Assembly (NCBI RefSeq): GCF_010093595.1
Contig: NW_022985437.1
Span: 2,695,809-2,759,808, forward strand
DNA: 64,000 nt
Direction of reading: 5' to 3'
Source of the DNA: Mytilinidion resinicola
Lineage: Eukaryota > Ascomycota > Dothideomycetes > Mytilinidiales > Mytilinidiaceae
Position numbers and translations under genes: made by a program. Below the pieces are notes generated by a model, which was not told the origin of the DNA, ran no database searches, and worked only from the letters and a program-made list of their open reading frames with translations. Numbering within the stretch: the stretch's first letter is position 1; every line of letters begins with the position of its first letter. Below are positions 43,166 through 55,078 of this stretch, piece by piece.

Positions 43166-44005
43166 CTTTCTTTGCTGTCAAGACGCGGATTCGTGGATAT
43201 ACCCGCACCAGGCTTGGTAGATTTCATTCGTTAGATACCAATGGAGGAAGAAGAAGAAGAAGAAAAAGAAGAAGAATGGAACGCGTTCTTGAGTACCATT
43301 GTGTGGACACGAGTATGAGAGAGTCTCAATCATTACTATCCTATTCATCCAAAGAATTTATACTTTCGCTAAAAGAAATGCGATACATCGCGGTGTTCTC
43401 CTGGCCGATAATCACGTGATAACTCCTCCAAGTCGTGTGGATTGGGAAGGGGGGTAACTCTTGATAGTCTAAGCTGTGTGTCAGGCGAGGGGGAAAAGCA
43501 GTTGTCGGAGACGTGTACGCATAGGATCGTGCGATTGTTTAGTTGCGGTGGGTTGGAGACGAGAATGAAAAGGGGGAGGAGTGTGACGGGACGGTAGTGG
43601 GGATGTAGCGGGTTTTTCAACGTGGCTTATGGCGGTCGGGAGGCTTCCTGCGTCGCGTTCTGGTATGATAATGAAGATCTAGTGAGTGTACGCCTGCGTC
43701 TAGAGCCTTTCCAACGCGTTGCCGGGTAATCAAAGACCCTAAAGCGGAGGATTTGGCACGGCTAGGTATGGCGCACGGGTAGGCGTGAAGACGCGGTAAC
43801 TAGGCCTTATGCGAGGATGTCTGCGCATCTCATCAACGAGGGGAAAGGCAAAACGCGTGATATTAAGGCAGGGACATCAAACGCGAGGTCTGTAAAGCAT
43901 CAGTCTACTCGTCATTATTATCAACATTCAGGGACGAGGTTCTGAATACGACACAGTCAGTAACAATTCTTCTGTAACCTTGGTCTCTCTATGATTACCA
44001 CGGAC
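43166..44005. other. Intergenic region with GAA microsatellite
   Basis: An imperfect (GAA)n tract lies at 43244-43277, just downstream of the TPR gene. No gene recognised in the remaining ~700 bp. Confidence 0.45.
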
Positions 44006-45280
44006 TTATTTTGTTCCCTCTCCCACTGACATACTCCCAGGAGCCCCGAGTATACTTTCCTCGCTAGCATTATGCGGTTGAAACCTGACGGCGGTGTGCA
44101 CAGTTGTGGCAGCGCCTAAGCTGCTCTTATTGGTAGTGCTGTGATTGCCGTAGTCCCGCAGCGGATATCCTCTCGAGCGTTGACTGCTGGACTTAGACGC
44201 GTTTTCATAGGTTCCGTGAACGACGGCCATGTATAGTAGGCGCAGGATCGGGATGCTAGCGAAGACCATGCTGCAGAAAAGCTCGGTGGAGGACCAGATC
44301 GCGAGGTGAGTGTACGCTTCGTTTTGGTCAGCTGAGAGCAAGCAAGAATTCGTTCTTTACCTACGCCCACGAACGTATGGCCAGTCCGGACTACGACACA
44401 CGTAGTAAAGTTGAATCGTACGAAGGATGCCGGCCACTCCACCGCTAATTCATTTTAGCCTGCAATTGGATGTATGTACCAGGCTCCCACTTACACAGCA
44501 ATGAGGCTTAAAGACGTTGCAGCAGTCAGCTTATCCCTCCTCGGCATCTGCAGGCCCCAAAAACAACCCACATCAAAGAAGCCAGGACAAAGTCGATGAT
44601 AGGAGACTACGCCGAACCAAGATAATTCAGCGCGTGGGCGTTTTTCCAGCATTTTGCACCGGGTATCTGTCGATCCCATAGACGGTCAACTGGCGAGCAT
44701 TGGAGATATACGGCGAGTATTGATAGGGTGTTGAAGATGCAGTGGGAGATTATGCAACTCCATAAAAGTCCTCTCTGCCACTTGTTGACGACAAGCCGGA
44801 GAAGGAATATCGCGACAGCGCTGCTGGCAACCGCGATGGCGGCGAGGAAGACGGCTTGGGCTATGATGACGTATTTGATGGCTTTCGCGTAGGATGACTG
44901 ATTCAGGATATGACTGAGGGGTTGGCCTAGTCCATTTTCCGTCGAGACAGTGACGAGGGCGCTGTAGAGTATGAACAGAATCTGTTGATGGTATTAGTGA
45001 GAGAGATTGCAATGGGTTAGGGAGTTTGGATTGCTGATTTCTTCAGGGAATATAGGATAAGGTGCTGAGCACACTGCCGGAGCTGCCATCGAAGAAAGGG
45101 AGAGGACAACGGAAGCCCTATACAAAGAAAGCCCAGGAATGGGTATCTTACCGAAGCTACGACCATAAGATAGTCGCCCAGCCCCGTATTCTGAAGAATG
45201 ACCCGTCGCGTGTATATTCGTAGTGCAATAATAATAGAGGCAAGAGAACACTGCGTCTATATCACGCCGTTCGTCATAGG
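44006..45280 (-). pseudogene. Decayed fungal rhodopsin-type (Pth11-like) membrane protein gene
   Basis: Conserved pieces lie in order on the minus strand: SIIIALRIYTRRVILQ then GLGDYLMVVA (about 45160-45250), a transmembrane segment AQAVFLAAIAVASSAVAIFL, PGAKCWKN, SPIIDFVLASLMWVV, LQMPRRDKLTAATSLSLIA, VAGILRTIQLYYV, and QNEAYTHLAIWSSTELFCSM. This order fits the Fung_rhodopsin/Pth11-related family. The frame is broken: TAG follows LNYLGSA, and a one-base loss near the T run before WGLQMPRR shifts the frame. A further phase mismatch lies after GDYLMVVAS. The last intron near 44340-44410 is uncertain. Assembly error is the alternative. Confidence 0.65.
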
Positions 45281-46646
45281 GCCTTGTCCCCCATACGTGC
45301 TCACAGCTCAAGAAGCCACCGCGGAGATGATAGAATGTGGGGGGAACCAGTTGCAGCGTAAAGAGATATAGGTACCTGGAAATTATGGGATGGCGAGGAG
45401 ATCAAAGGATGCGTGCTAGCTGGGATCTCCTTATGTAGATAACCAACCTGGCCTGCGGGCTGTGTGGTTCGAGTCGGTGAAGAGAAAGGACGTTCGGGAG
45501 GCCACGCTATATGTAGAAGCCATTCCCTTTAACGGGTCAGTCGTTACCTACGTTGTTGTTCCGTCCTGGTGATATGCGCAAGAGCTTAGGGAGCCTTGTG
45601 GGATAGCCTCGTGGAGTGGCTCTGTCGAACGACTCAACTACCAGAGCTGGGTTTCCAGCAAGTGAGTCTGGAAAGCATCGCGGCTGGCGAGTCATGGGCG
45701 GTCATGGGCGGACGTATTTTTGCATCCTTCGGTCGAAGTCTGTCCCGTGTTTTGGATGAACCTGCAAAACTAGTGGTTTATGGGATGAGAACCGGTAGCC
45801 AAGACACTTATCCAGCATTCGCAAACTCATGCTGATTACATCGGGAACACCCTGCAACTTTTTTTCTGAAGACTCGCCTTCTTATTGACCCATCCGCTTC
45901 ACGCTCGACACACTAGCACCACCAGCACGGCTCCGGGGACGCTCGGCTCATACGGTACCATCTCAGTACGCCCTAGGGAAGGCAGACAGTCGTTTATTTC
46001 TGCCAAGGTGCCTGTTTAGCTGCTCGCGTGTGTGTGGCTCCCCGCAGAATTGACAGTAAGTGATATCGTTATCGCTGCCAATGGATGCTATTCACGACTC
46101 CTGAATGCCATGGAATTATTGGCAATCTCAGGAGTCGGATTTACGGGACCAAATCGGTTCTGCCTTGTTGCAGCGCTGTCGCTCTGCAAATGTCGAGCTG
46201 TAAGTACATACATAGTAGATAATGAAAAGGCTATAGTCGTACTGGTAATAAATATATATGCTCCAGTGCTATTGTTGTTGATGAATTGAAGCAATGCGGG
46301 GGCCCCATCGCAGGATCCACTTGCAGGGGGCAGGGGCCAAGTGAAACGTGTGACGCTCGTCAGTTTCAAGCGGCACTTTCTAGAAAAAAAGAAAGCAAAG
46401 CGTTTGGATGCAACGCAGCCTCCAAGGCTCTTAGAGCCATGTTACAGTAGCATTTGATGCCAGTAGAGAAAGACAGAAGTCATAGACGCGTTAGCAATTA
46501 CTTGATTTATAATCTAACAGCCCGAATCAGCGCCCCGTTACCTATTATCCTACCTGGAACAGTTCCCAACAGACGGGATGTAATATTACCAAGAAGCAAA
46601 CGCCAACCTTAAAACCCACAAGGCATAATCCGTCACCAACCTGAAC
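45281..46646. other. Intergenic region, nothing recognised
   Basis: About 1.3 kb. The right part is 3' of the PFK2 gene. A possible first exon of the rhodopsin-type pseudogene lies near 45300-45350. Other short ORFs have no support. Confidence 0.4.
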
Positions 46647-48480
46647 TTACTCTGAAGGGTTAATGTGTGTCTTTCTCAACGTCAACGGCTGGGCAACCCC
46701 AGCCGGAGTCATAGTCCCGGACGGCGTGCCCAACCCTGAGAACGGCGAGACCGTCCCAGAGGGCGGCACTGGCATTTTGAGATCCTCAGGGCTACCCGGG
46801 ATGATACGATCTGGAAGATCCGGGATATGAATGCGCTTCGCCACATTGTTGTAGCTAGAGGGGATGATCTGAGGGGGGGAGTGTGAGTGTGATTTTGAGT
46901 AAGAGTAATGAGAGTGCTGAGAGAGATCGAGAGGGCAATGAAAAGGGCGGCTGACTTCGATGATTTCGTCTCGAGGGAATTCGAGCTTCGGGATATCAGC
47001 GGCGTTGCAGGCCATGAGGTAGCCGTAGAGGACGCGGAGGACGGATTCGTGGGCGATGATGAGGAGGTCGTTCTGCTCACGTTCGAGCTCGAGGATGATG
47101 GGTTCCATACGGACGGCGAGGTCGTGGTAGGACTAAGTTGAATTAGTAGCGAGTCAAGAATGACTGAAAGGAGATTCCAAACCTCAGCCCGTGGGTATCT
47201 GTGGTGGTAAGGGTCGGCCTCGTGCTTGGTGACTTCCTGAGGATATTCCTCGCGAATCCTGCGCTCTGACATCTTTTCGCATACACCGGGGTTCATCTGG
47301 CTCATTTGTGATCGCTGCCTGACGCGATAGCCCTTTTCGGCGAGGTAGTTCGAGGTCTCTACGGTTCGGCGACGAGTGGAGGTCCACACGGTGAGAGGCT
47401 TCAGTTGATTGTCAGGACCACCTTGAGCTATGATGGATTCTCTCTCTTGCTCCCTGTGTTTCAAGAGCGTGTCGCTCATCTTTTTAGCGTAATCCAGTCC
47501 CTCCGTGGAAAGAGAAGCATCGGCTTTATACGAGTCCTCCTCTCTAGTAGTTCCAGCACGGGCAAAGTAGGTTTGTCGGGATTTGATGTGGAGATTGAGG
47601 AGATAGAACACGATGCGTTGGGACAGATACCCGAAAGCGCAGTTGTTGACGACGACCCTCTCACCGGCGTTGATCATTTTGATCCAATGAAGCTCCGGCT
47701 CTTCCATAGTCTCGAAATGCGGTATCCTCGAGTTGATTCGAGCTAGGTAGTCTGCGATGGCGTCCTCATCTGACCAGCCCTGGTAGTCGGGTGATGAGAT
47801 CTTGACGTTCCGGACGTTTTCTTGGATGATGCGCTCATCGGTGCAGTGCGATTCGATGAACAGCGTCTGCACGTTGTGCTTCGCAAACTCCTTCGCGAGA
47901 GACTTCCGTCCGTTACTGATGGCGTTGACTGCATCGTAGATAGCGACTTGACCGTTTTCATGCTCCAGGAAGTGGTAGATGTCCTCACGGCACTTCTTCA
48001 GGATCTTGTTCCGCAGAAGGACGGATTGCGGAGAGGCATTCAGGAAGAAATAATCATCTGGCACATCCTTTCCGGGACCTAGAGTTGCTCTACGGTAGTC
48101 GCCAAGATGGAACACGTGAGTTTTGACTCCAAGCCATCGGAGGTAACGTGCCACTGCCACGGAGATGTGGGTTTTGCCTCGTGCTGGTAAACCGACGGTA
48201 GCAATCACGATACGACCTGAGTGAAACAGCCTGCCGGACTCAGTGCTGTACAACTGGGCCGGGGCCATCTCTTCCTTTTCTGGTAAGTCATGGATGGCAT
48301 CTACGAAGGTGCTTGACCTCCGACGGAATCTGGGCGAATTCGCGTAGATCTCGGCGGTGCTACACATTGTATATTAGATTTGGCTACTTAGACAGCAGAG
48401 TTTGGTAGCAGGATGGCTTCAAGAAGGTTTGCTGGGGGTGCCAATTGAGCAGCTGAGGGTACTTACAGTAAAGTATCCAT
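46647..48480 (-). CDS. 6-phosphofructo-2-kinase with degenerate bisphosphatase domain
   Basis: Main exons are 47183-48359, 46956-47132 and 46647-46868, with 50 and 87 nt introns. The favoured start is a 14 nt exon at 48467-48480 (MDTL) joined by a 107 nt intron (GTAAGT, CTAAT branch); an ATG at 48367 is the alternative. The protein is about 525 residues. GLPARGKTH is the P-loop, HLGDYRR and NRK-like kinase motifs follow, and the C-terminal half keeps WTSTRRRTVETSNYL and LLIIAHESVLRVLYG. The phosphatase catalytic RHG motif reads TYFARAGTTREE, so the phospho-acceptor His is Ala. The product should make fructose-2,6-bisphosphate, an activator of glycolysis, without degrading it. The 87 nt intron has a weak GTCAGC donor. 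Confidence 0.88.
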
Positions 48481-49123
48481 GCTGGCCGTCCTTGTTCAGT
48501 GTCTTCCAAATGCGGCCGAAGGGGACAAAAGAAAATGAAGGAGGGGTATCGCAGTTAAAGCTCAGTGGCCAATCAGCTCGAACGAGGAGTCCGTCAAGTC
48601 TGATAGTTGAGCGTCCCACGAGTCACATGTATGGAGCAGGGATTGCGGAGGCTGTCGTATTCGTGGATGCGATGTCATCAATTCCCCGGAGGATGAAGAC
48701 GCGATGGGCGGCGTAGCGATGAAGCAGTGGCACGCTGGACAACGAGATGTGAGTGATCACAGTTGCCGGAGATAATGAGGGGTGCTGTGCAAAGTTTGAA
48801 TGCCGTTGCTTGGGTCTGAAAAAGCAATGCTGGCCGGGGCTGTGTCATTCAAAGACGATCAAGGCAATAGCCGGAGTTGGCCAGAGTGGCGCCATCGCGC
48901 TTTGGGCCTAGCGTCCACCGTTTCTTGGCACCACTCTTCTCTCTCCTTGACCGAAGAAAAGTTGCAGCGCGACGACGACCCACGACACCCCCCGCCAGCA
49001 TACCTCCATCCAACACCCTCTCCCCCGCCATTCTCCTCATCTGTCTGCCAGCGCCTGTCTGCTCCATCCTCCGCCCCGTGTCCGCTCTCTCGACTTTCCC
49101 CTCTCCCTTGTGGAACCTGCGTC
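48481..49123. promoter_or_regulatory. Divergent promoter, PFK2 / TOM40
   Basis: 643 bp between the divergent genes, including a long pyrimidine-rich TOM40 leader at about 48990-49110, typical of highly expressed fungal genes. A frame upstream of the TOM40 ATG is open but not conserved-looking. Confidence 0.45.
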
Positions 49124-50299
49124 ATGGAGGCCTCGAAGCAGGAGCTCGACTTTTTCACCACCAATCCCGTCGCGTTGTCGTTACGGAACGTCTATGCATC
49201 CTTTTCGGAGCGGAGAGAAGCGCTAGGCCTGTCCAACCCCGGCACCGTTGAGAATATCGCAAAGGAGGTCCAGCGCGATGTCTTCCTCAACAACCTCACA
49301 TTCTCCGGCATCCGCGCCGATCTCACCAAGGCCTTCAGCGTAGCTCCTCTTTTCCAGGTCTCGCATGCGCTGTCCATGGGGTCACAGGGCCTGCCGCCCT
49401 ACGCATACGCCGCTATGTACGGGTCACCAAGGGTAGTGATTTTCAACACCCGCACATGTGATTAGTTTAACGTTCAGCCTCCAGGTCTTCCTCCAAGCCA
49501 ACATCGACAACGACTTCGCGCTCAGCGGCCGCTTCAACTACCGATGGACATCTGCGCTGGTCACAAAGTCGAGCGTGCAGATAATGCCCGGACAAGGCGC
49601 CATGTTCTCATTCGAAAACGACTACACCGGTGCCGACTTCACCGCCAGCCTGAAGACCATCAATCCATCTATACTGGATGGCGGTTTGACTGGCGCCGTG
49701 ATGGGGAGCTACCTGCAATCCATCACCCCCCGTCTTGCTCTTGGAATTGAAGGTGTCTGGAACCGATCAGCGATGGCATACGGCCCTGACCTCATCTTCT
49801 CATACGCTGCGCGGTACAAGTCAAACGACTGGATTGCGAGCGCACAATTGCTGGCGCAGGGGGGTGTCCAGGCGTCATACTGGCGGAGACTGACAGATAA
49901 GGTCGAGGCTGGTGTGGAGACCAACCTCCAATTCGTAGGTATGGGTCCGGCTGGTGGACCCCTGGGTATGCCGGGACGGAAAGAGGGTGTCACGACCATC
50001 GGCGCAAAGTACGATTTCCGGCAGTCATCGGTCAGGGCGCAGTTGGACAGCCAGGGCAAGGTTGGATGCTTGTTAGAAAAGCGGGTTGCACCAGCTGTGA
50101 ACTTGACATTCGCTGGAGAGATCGACCACCCAAAGGTACATAATTTTCCTCTGATCCCCACAAACAGCGTCAACAAGCTAATACGAATTCCCAGAACACC
50201 GCCAAGATCGGCCTAGCAATCTCAATCGAGTCCGCCGACGAAGAGGTCATGATGGCACAAGAACGACCCGGCTTCGAGCAAGCGTCGCCACCCTTCTAG
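49124..50299 (+). CDS. TOM40: TOM40, mitochondrial outer-membrane import pore
   Basis: Exons 49124-49432, 49485-50135 and 50195-50299 give 354 residues, the usual fungal length. The N-terminus has [15 protein letters not shown]. The body is a succession of amphipathic beta strands ([60 protein letters not shown]), and the last exon carries [17 protein letters not shown], the terminal strand that closes the porin-3-type barrel. TOM40 is the general entry channel for nuclear-encoded mitochondrial precursors. Introns (52 and 59 nt) have clean splice signals. The TOM22 gene lies tail to tail 625 bp downstream. Confidence 0.93.
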
Positions 50300-50924
50300 A
50301 CTCCCACCTCTCACCATCAAATAATACCTCTGTAACCTATACTCTACAACCTACCTCTTCTCTTCGCTGTATTACCAAAATTCCAGACGGTATAAACCAA
50401 CCGTCCGGCTTCTCTTGCGCCGCCCATTTTCTTCTGGTTGGCTAGGGTTTCTTGCTGCACGATTAGAAGTTCCCCCGTCCTGTGTCTTGTCTTGTTGGTC
50501 TGTGTGAACTCGGTCGGCTGCGCATCTTGTGAAAAAATGGTAATGGGGCATGAGACCGAGATTTTTGCGAGCGATTAACTCTGCTTGGTAGAATCTGTGT
50601 CCCTACATGATGAGGGTCTCGCGATGGGAAGCGAGGCGGGGCGCGGATAGTGTATATATAGGGTCGAAAATTATAACTTTACTCCGCTAGATGGTTGCGC
50701 ACTCGATTCCGGATATGCACGTGACATCGAGGGGATTGCTTCAAGCAAGTAATGAAATATCCAAATACACAGGTTGAAAGAGTCGAGTGACCTATATTAC
50801 ACCAATGGAACATATCCGCTTTCCGTTCCCGTTGCCCGTCCCATTTCGTCACCAGATCGTACAACAAGTGTCGTCCACCCGCCAATGCCTTCATCTAGGT
50901 TCGATATCCATCCATCGTGCGAAA
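50300..50924. other. Spacer between convergent TOM40 and TOM22 genes
   Basis: 625 bp holding the two 3' UTRs. TATATATAG near 50653 is AT-rich sequence and need not be a promoter. No further gene seen. Confidence 0.45.
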
Positions 50925-51608
50925 TTATAAGGCTGGGCGCGCTTGGGCAGGTTGTGCGGACGTCCCGGGACCCAGAATCTGTGAACCATGTTAGCATCGT
51001 CATTCCATCCTTTTCCGTCCAACCCTCGATGTCCGCATTCCCCCGTTCCCGTTCACCCTCCCCCAACCCTCTCCCAACCCACCCCAACTCAACCAAAGAA
51101 ACCGCATTAACCCACCTCACTAGCGCTCTGCTGCATCTTCATCTCCCGCTCCATCTCCACCATCTGCTGCTCCTCGCTATACGCCAGCGCCCACGGCACA
51201 CCCAGCAGCAGCGTCGTCGTGCTGATCACCCACAGCGACTTTCCCCCAAACAGCAGCCCGCTCTTCACCCAGCTGGTCGTTGTAGAGACGGTGTTGCTGA
51301 TCTTCCGGCGTGTCGAGGCGGGCACGATGTCTTGGAGCGCGGCGATGCGCTCGTAGAGCGATTCGTCGGGCGCCAGCGAGATCTCGCTGTCGTTGTCGGA
51401 GTCTGAGGTGGGGAAGGCTTAGCGGGGGTTAGGGGAAGGGGACGCGGGAAGCAGAGAAGGGAATGCGGTGCGGAAGAGCGGGAGAGCGGGTTTGGATGGG
51501 GAGATGCGGCGTACCGGTGCTGTCGGTGTCCCAATCGTTTTCGTCGTCGATGGGGGCGTCTTGGGTGCGGGTGAATTCCTCGTCGAGGACTTCTTCGAGT
51601 TTGACCAT
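50925..51608 (-). CDS. TOM22: TOM22, mitochondrial import receptor subunit
   Basis: Three exons (51515-51608, 51116-51402, 50925-50978) with 112 and 137 nt introns give 144 residues. An acidic cytosolic domain (VKLEEVLDEEFTRTQDAPID, then DSDNDSEISLAPDESLYERI) precedes ALQDIVPASTRRKIS and one transmembrane helix (SLWVISTTTLLLGVPWALAY). EEQQMVEMEREMKMQQSASE follows as the intermembrane-space tail. Reading through the last donor gives a stop almost at once; splicing adds ILGPGTSAQPAQARPAL, which resembles the Gln/Ala/Pro ends of other fungal TOM22s. TOM22 receives precursors from TOM20/TOM70 and organises TOM40. Confidence 0.9.
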
Positions 51609-52558
51609 TTTGGATATAGGGTGGGGAGGGTGTTTATAGGGTATATGGAGGTTGGGAGGATTGGGGTGTGATGCGATGCGGTACAGGAGGTGATGCCGAT
51701 GATGAACTTTTGCGAGATTGCCAAGGATGCCGAGACGGAGCGGGGGAACGTGGTGCCGGGGGACGTCATGCTTTAGCTTTCGTCTCTTCAGACGAGACCC
51801 GATACATTTTTATATTTCTTGTACTTGTCGATACGGATGCTATATGCTGGTAATAGTATCAAGACTGTCCGCTATGCTTTCGTCCTGTCCTGATTGTGTT
51901 CTTTAATCTCGTATTTAAATTGCTCGTCTTCGTCTTAAGCGTTCTATGTCAACATGTGGCAAAACCAGGACCCTGCTCGTTACACTAGTGATGTCGAATG
52001 TTGCGTTTCTCTTCTTCTTCAATTCTGCTGCAGGATCTGCTCCTGTCTTTGGCCTATAGGTAGTAGCTTCCACGTGTGCAATGGGAATACATAACACGCA
52101 TCCCATCCATTCAGCATCACGGACGGTTCAGCTATCAGGACTTCAAGCATCAGGACCTCAAGCTCTCGCACTCTTTGTACCCTGAACAACAAGGCTATTA
52201 GCTGCCCTAGGATTCCTTCCGAAGATCTTTGATCATTGCCACGGAAACCTGACGAGCCGAGTGACGGGTAACGAAACCCGGGAACTGACTCTTCAGCTAA
52301 TCAGCATCAGACACGACTCCTGGATTGTCTGTGATCAGCATTTAGCTTAGCATTCTATAGGGCAACCTCATCGGAGCAGGTTGAATGCACTCAGCGCCCC
52401 ACACATCGCCCCAGGGAAGGCCGGGATGTTCCCCATGGAGAACTCGACGTTGACTCCACAACGGTCCGACGTTTCCTTGATTTGCAAATGGACTTTAAAA
52501 CCCGCGGCATTTCTTATTAGCTCTTCTTTGACCTGCGATCGTAAATACCTCCATCATC
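51609..52558. other. Intergenic region, nothing recognised
   Basis: 950 bp between the TOM22 start and the MFS pseudogene. It must contain the TOM22 promoter. Short ORFs have no support. Confidence 0.45.
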
Positions 52559-54656
52559 ATGGTTTCAATGTCTGAGAAAGAAGACCAAGTTACTCATGAA
52601 GAATTTGCCAAGCCCGTGACTCAAAACCCGCCGACGCATACAGAGCAGAGCGATTTCGAGACTGACGAATCCATTCTACCCAAAGGTTACTTTTATAGTA
52701 CATTTTTCTTGGGCAGTTATGCAGCAATAGCCCTGGGTCTTGTGGCTGACGCTTGCCAGTGCCTACGCTGCTCCTATTCTGGGCCAAATCAATGCAGACA
52801 TTAGACCGGATGAACTCTATGTCTGGGTCTCGCTCGTGTATAACGTCTGCTCTACTGTCTGGTTCCCTATCGTCGGGCGCTTTGGCGACATATTTGGCAG
52901 ACGATACATGATGATCGCGGGTGCTCTCTGTGCGGTCATTGGCAGTGTTATATGCGCAACTGCTCAGAGTATTCCGGTCTTGGTATAGCATGATCTCCCT
53001 CATCAGCAATATCTCCCTTGCTGATGAAGTTTTAGATTGGTGGGAATGTCTTTCTTGGTAGTGCATCAGCAGTGCAGCTATCTTTTGGGTATCTACTAGC
53101 TGAGCTTCTGCCAATGAAGTATCGTTATTTTGGAACCGGAACTTTACACCATGAGTAAATCCTTAGTATGGTGATAGAGCCGTCGACTGTACTGAACCAA
53201 CTCACAGTATTCTCCATAACCGGCAGTGGCTTGGGCTCTGCGATAGTTTACACATTCGTCACGCGATATTCTGTTGGTTGGCGTGGAATCTACTGGTTCC
53301 TCCTTGGAATCAATTCAACCGCTTTGATCTGCTAGGTAGCATTCTACTTCCCATCAACTTTTGAAGAGAAGCATAAAACCGACATCGATAGCAAGATGTA
53401 CTGGATGAAGCACTTTGATTACTTTGGAGTGTTCCTGTTCGCTAGCGGATTCGTCATCTTCCTCATGGGTACGTCGATTGATGGTTCAAATCATCTGCCT
53501 AAACCTTTGCTAACAGGGACTAGGTCTGTCTTGGGGTGGTGCGATTTACCCTTGGGGCTCTGCTTCCGTCATCTGTGCTATTGTGATCGGATTCGTGGTT
53601 CTTGTCTGCTTCGTTCTGTGGGAGGTATTTGGCCCAATCAAGCAACCTCTTATCCCGTAAGTATTTCGCTTCCACACTAATTGAATGAACTCTTACACTT
53701 ACTAGCATGCGTCTCTTTCTCAATGGTCACTGGACAGCAGCAGTTGTGCCTCTCGGTCTCGGCGCTAGAGTCTACTACGCTTTTACCATCGTGTGGCCAC
53801 AACAGGTTGCGGTTCTGTATGCCAATGGAGATTTAATGTACACAGGATATTTGTCGTTGATAGTCGGCTTGGGTATGCGTCCCCTCCCAGCCGGTTGGGC
53901 TATCATGCTGACATATGCTGCTTAGAATTTATCACCGGACAAGTGTGTTCAGGTCTGCTTGGGAGGTCCATCGGGAAGATGAGGTACCAATGCATGACTG
54001 CTTTCACTCTATGAGGTATATTCCTCGGCTGTAAGATTTGGCTGCCTTTTCAACGGCATATTGGGCTAATCATCGTGACAGGCGCGGCAACCGTAACACC
54101 AAATAATAAGAAGACGCGCATCGCCTTATTGTATATCGACTGTGCCTTCATCGGCAGGAACGAGGGCATTTGCTTGACGAATTCGTCCGTTATGGTCAAC
54201 GATCAGCGTGACATCGGTGTTGCTGGTGGTACCGCTGGATGCGTTCGCTCAGGCATCTCTGCAATCCTTACGGTTATATATACGACGGTCCTGAATAACC
54301 GGCTTACAAAGACGATCGCCGCTGAGGTACCGTCAGCATTGATCGGCGCCGGTCTCCCTACCACATCGGTCGCATGGTTTCTGGAAGCTCTAACGGCAGG
54401 CACTTCGGAGGCCTTTAAGAGCATCCCTGGTATATCGCAACGTATCATTGCGGTGGGAACTATGGCATCCAAAGTCGCCAATGCCAATGCTTACCGGACG
54501 GTCTACCTTACAACAATTGCATTTTCCGGCCTCGCGATCATACTGACATGGTTTGCGCGAAACACCGAGGAGTTCATGACTGGACAGGTGGCTGCTACTC
54601 TAAACCGACAAGGGAAAGAGTTGGAAGCGAAGGAGCTTAGTGGTGAGAATGTTTGA
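52559..54656 (+). pseudogene. TRI12-type MFS transporter pseudogene
   Basis: Family sequence runs in order: LPKGYFYSTFFLGSYAAIAL, then AYAAPILGQINADIRPDELY, WFPIVGRFGDIFGRRYMMIA, GGNVFLGSASAVQLSFGYLL, YWMKHFDYFGVFLFASGFVI, WGGAIYPWGSASVICAIVIG, VAGGTAGCVRSGISAILTVI. This fits the Fungal_trans TRI12/siderophore-transporter MFS group. Several introns still splice in phase (for example GTACGT near 53470 and GTAAGT near 53660). Lesions: a frame shift near 52765, TAG at 53333-53335 where a Trp would be expected, and TGA at 54012-54014 before GIFLGCKIWLPF. No full-length product is possible without read-through. Confidence 0.8.
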
Positions 54657-55078
54657 AGGTGAATTATTGGGTGTTTAGCGGTCAGGTGAGAGGATAGATA
54701 TGCCAAAAAAAGGCTGCGAGGCGGACACTCGATACCTAGGTAGGTGTTGAGCGGCCCGCCACTCTTGGGAACGGGGATCTGCCCCAGAGATCTGATATCG
54801 TGGGGCGGGGGCACCTGGGCGTTCACGATAAGTGTTGGGGGCTTGGCATAGTTATATCATTCACAACGAAGACTCGGAACTCTGAACCTACAACACCACT
54901 TCATCTCTCAGCTACTAGCAATCATCTCGTTTGTTCGGTAAGTCTGCTGGGCTTCATGTGCTGTAGCTCATATCGTCCCTGCGATGGATACCAGCTTTCG
55001 GGCTCCTTCTCTACAACATAGAGAACAGTGTCGGGTACATTTTCAGCTCACTCACATCCAGAGCCGCAAACAGGAACT
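54657..55078. other. Spacer between two pseudogenes
   Basis: 422 bp. Nothing recognised beyond presumed old promoter sequence of the next gene. Confidence 0.4.
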
